Of a stretch of DNA of 6,485 nt, positions 6,217-6,485 are shown one piece after another. Location: NCBI GenBank assembly GCA_036267755.1, contig DATAVK010000031.1, positions 1 through 6,485 of the forward strand, written 5' to 3'. Below the pieces are notes generated by a model. It worked only from the letters and a program-made list of their open reading frames with translations. It had not been told where the DNA came from and searched no databases. Both the position numbers and the translations under genes were made by a program. The stretch comes from DATAVK01 sp036267755 (GTDB lineage Bacteria; Actinomycetota; Actinomycetes; JAFAQI01). Positions within the stretch are counted from its first letter, which is position 1. The number at the start of each line of letters is the position of its first letter.

Positions 6217-6485
6217 CAGTTCTTCTCGACGGGACCAGCGCCTACGTGCTGGCCGGTCATAGAGCGCGCCACTCGCCGGATCCGGATCCGGACCCTCGGT
6301 ATGACAGACCATCCGACCAACGCGTGGGTCACACAAATGGCCCGAAACCTGTTGATGGACCTCGACGGACAGGTTGACTCGATCAAGTTCCTACTTCGTG
6401 ACCGGGACACGATGTTCACCGCCGCGTTCGACGCGGTACTTGCGGGTGCAGGGATCCGGATCCTGCGCAGCCCGATCCGAGCGCC
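6217..6485 (+). pseudogene. Integrase-core (DDE) transposase remnant, cut by the right edge
   Basis: Seen: in one frame the translation runs QFFSTGP, then VIERATRRIRI, TLGMTDHPTNAWVTQ, ARNLLMDLDG, FLLRDRDTMFTAAFDAV, GIRILRSPIRAP, to the edge. This is the pattern of rve-type integrase-core transposases common in actinobacterial insertion sequences (IS3/IS481-like DDE enzymes). The second catalytic Asp is present in RDRD (codons 6400-6408). The upstream part is damaged. Relatives have a D-F-F-x-x-D stretch followed by a Tyr-Val-Leu motif before VIE. Here the first Asp motif is lost, Tyr-Val-Leu is readable only in another frame, and CCGGAT is repeated in tandem at 6276-6293. The N-terminal helix-turn-helix region is absent, because DNA before about 6200 shows no similarity and the CBS terminator is only 80 bp away. 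No terminal inverted repeat is seen. It is thus a 5'-truncated, decayed element, and its 3' end is unknown. Confidence 0.75.

Noticed and set aside
6448..6466. Near-palindrome around GGATCCGGATCC at the right edge
   Set aside because: It lies within transposase coding sequence (GIRILR), is explained by codon usage, and shows no sign of being an IS end.

Overview
This is high-GC chromosomal DNA, about two-thirds G+C by eye, with strong third-position G/C bias. GTG starts occur and GC-rich hairpins lack U tracts. The protein families are typical of actinobacteria, most likely a soil-type order such as Pseudonocardiales, but the species cannot be named from this window.

Layout, left to right. 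(1) The 3' part of a plus-strand FAD/Fe-S oxidoreductase gene (D-lactate/glycolate-dehydrogenase-like, with two CCG domains) is cut by the left edge and ends at 1140. (2) An intact NAD(P)+-dependent aldehyde dehydrogenase of the benzaldehyde/vanillin dehydrogenase type lies on the minus strand (1264-2718) and converges on the first gene. (3) About 235 bp of divergent intergenic DNA (2719-2952) carries an imperfect inverted repeat. (4) A plus-strand zinc-dependent alcohol dehydrogenase (2953-4245) is recognisable end to end but spread over all three forward frames by at least eight frame changes. (5) A DUF1360 gene (4356-4868) is also broken, by about four frame changes. (6) About 240 bp without a gene (4869-5110) holds only the hemerythrin ribosome binding site near its right end. 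(7) An intact hemerythrin HHE protein gene (5111-5647) and an intact tandem-CBS protein gene (5681-6094) form a likely two-gene operon, closed by a strong hairpin terminator. (8) A degraded integrase-core (DDE) transposase fragment runs off the right edge.

How the genes may work together (inference): an alcohol dehydrogenase and an aldehyde dehydrogenase on either side of a shared divergent promoter region would take a primary, perhaps aromatic, alcohol to the acid. The FAD/Fe-S enzyme would oxidise a 2-hydroxyacid and pass electrons onward. The DUF1360, hemerythrin and CBS genes look like a general stress or redox group. With the alcohol dehydrogenase broken, the first step would be missing if the sequence is accurate.

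The most notable signal is that about a dozen small indels are packed into 2953-4868, crossing two unrelated genes, while the four flanking genes have none. The reconstructed proteins keep their metal ligands and I saw no substitution-type stop in the restored frames. That points to a local sequencing/assembly error or to very recent inactivation. I found no CRISPR array, tRNA, rRNA or clearly novel multi-gene system.
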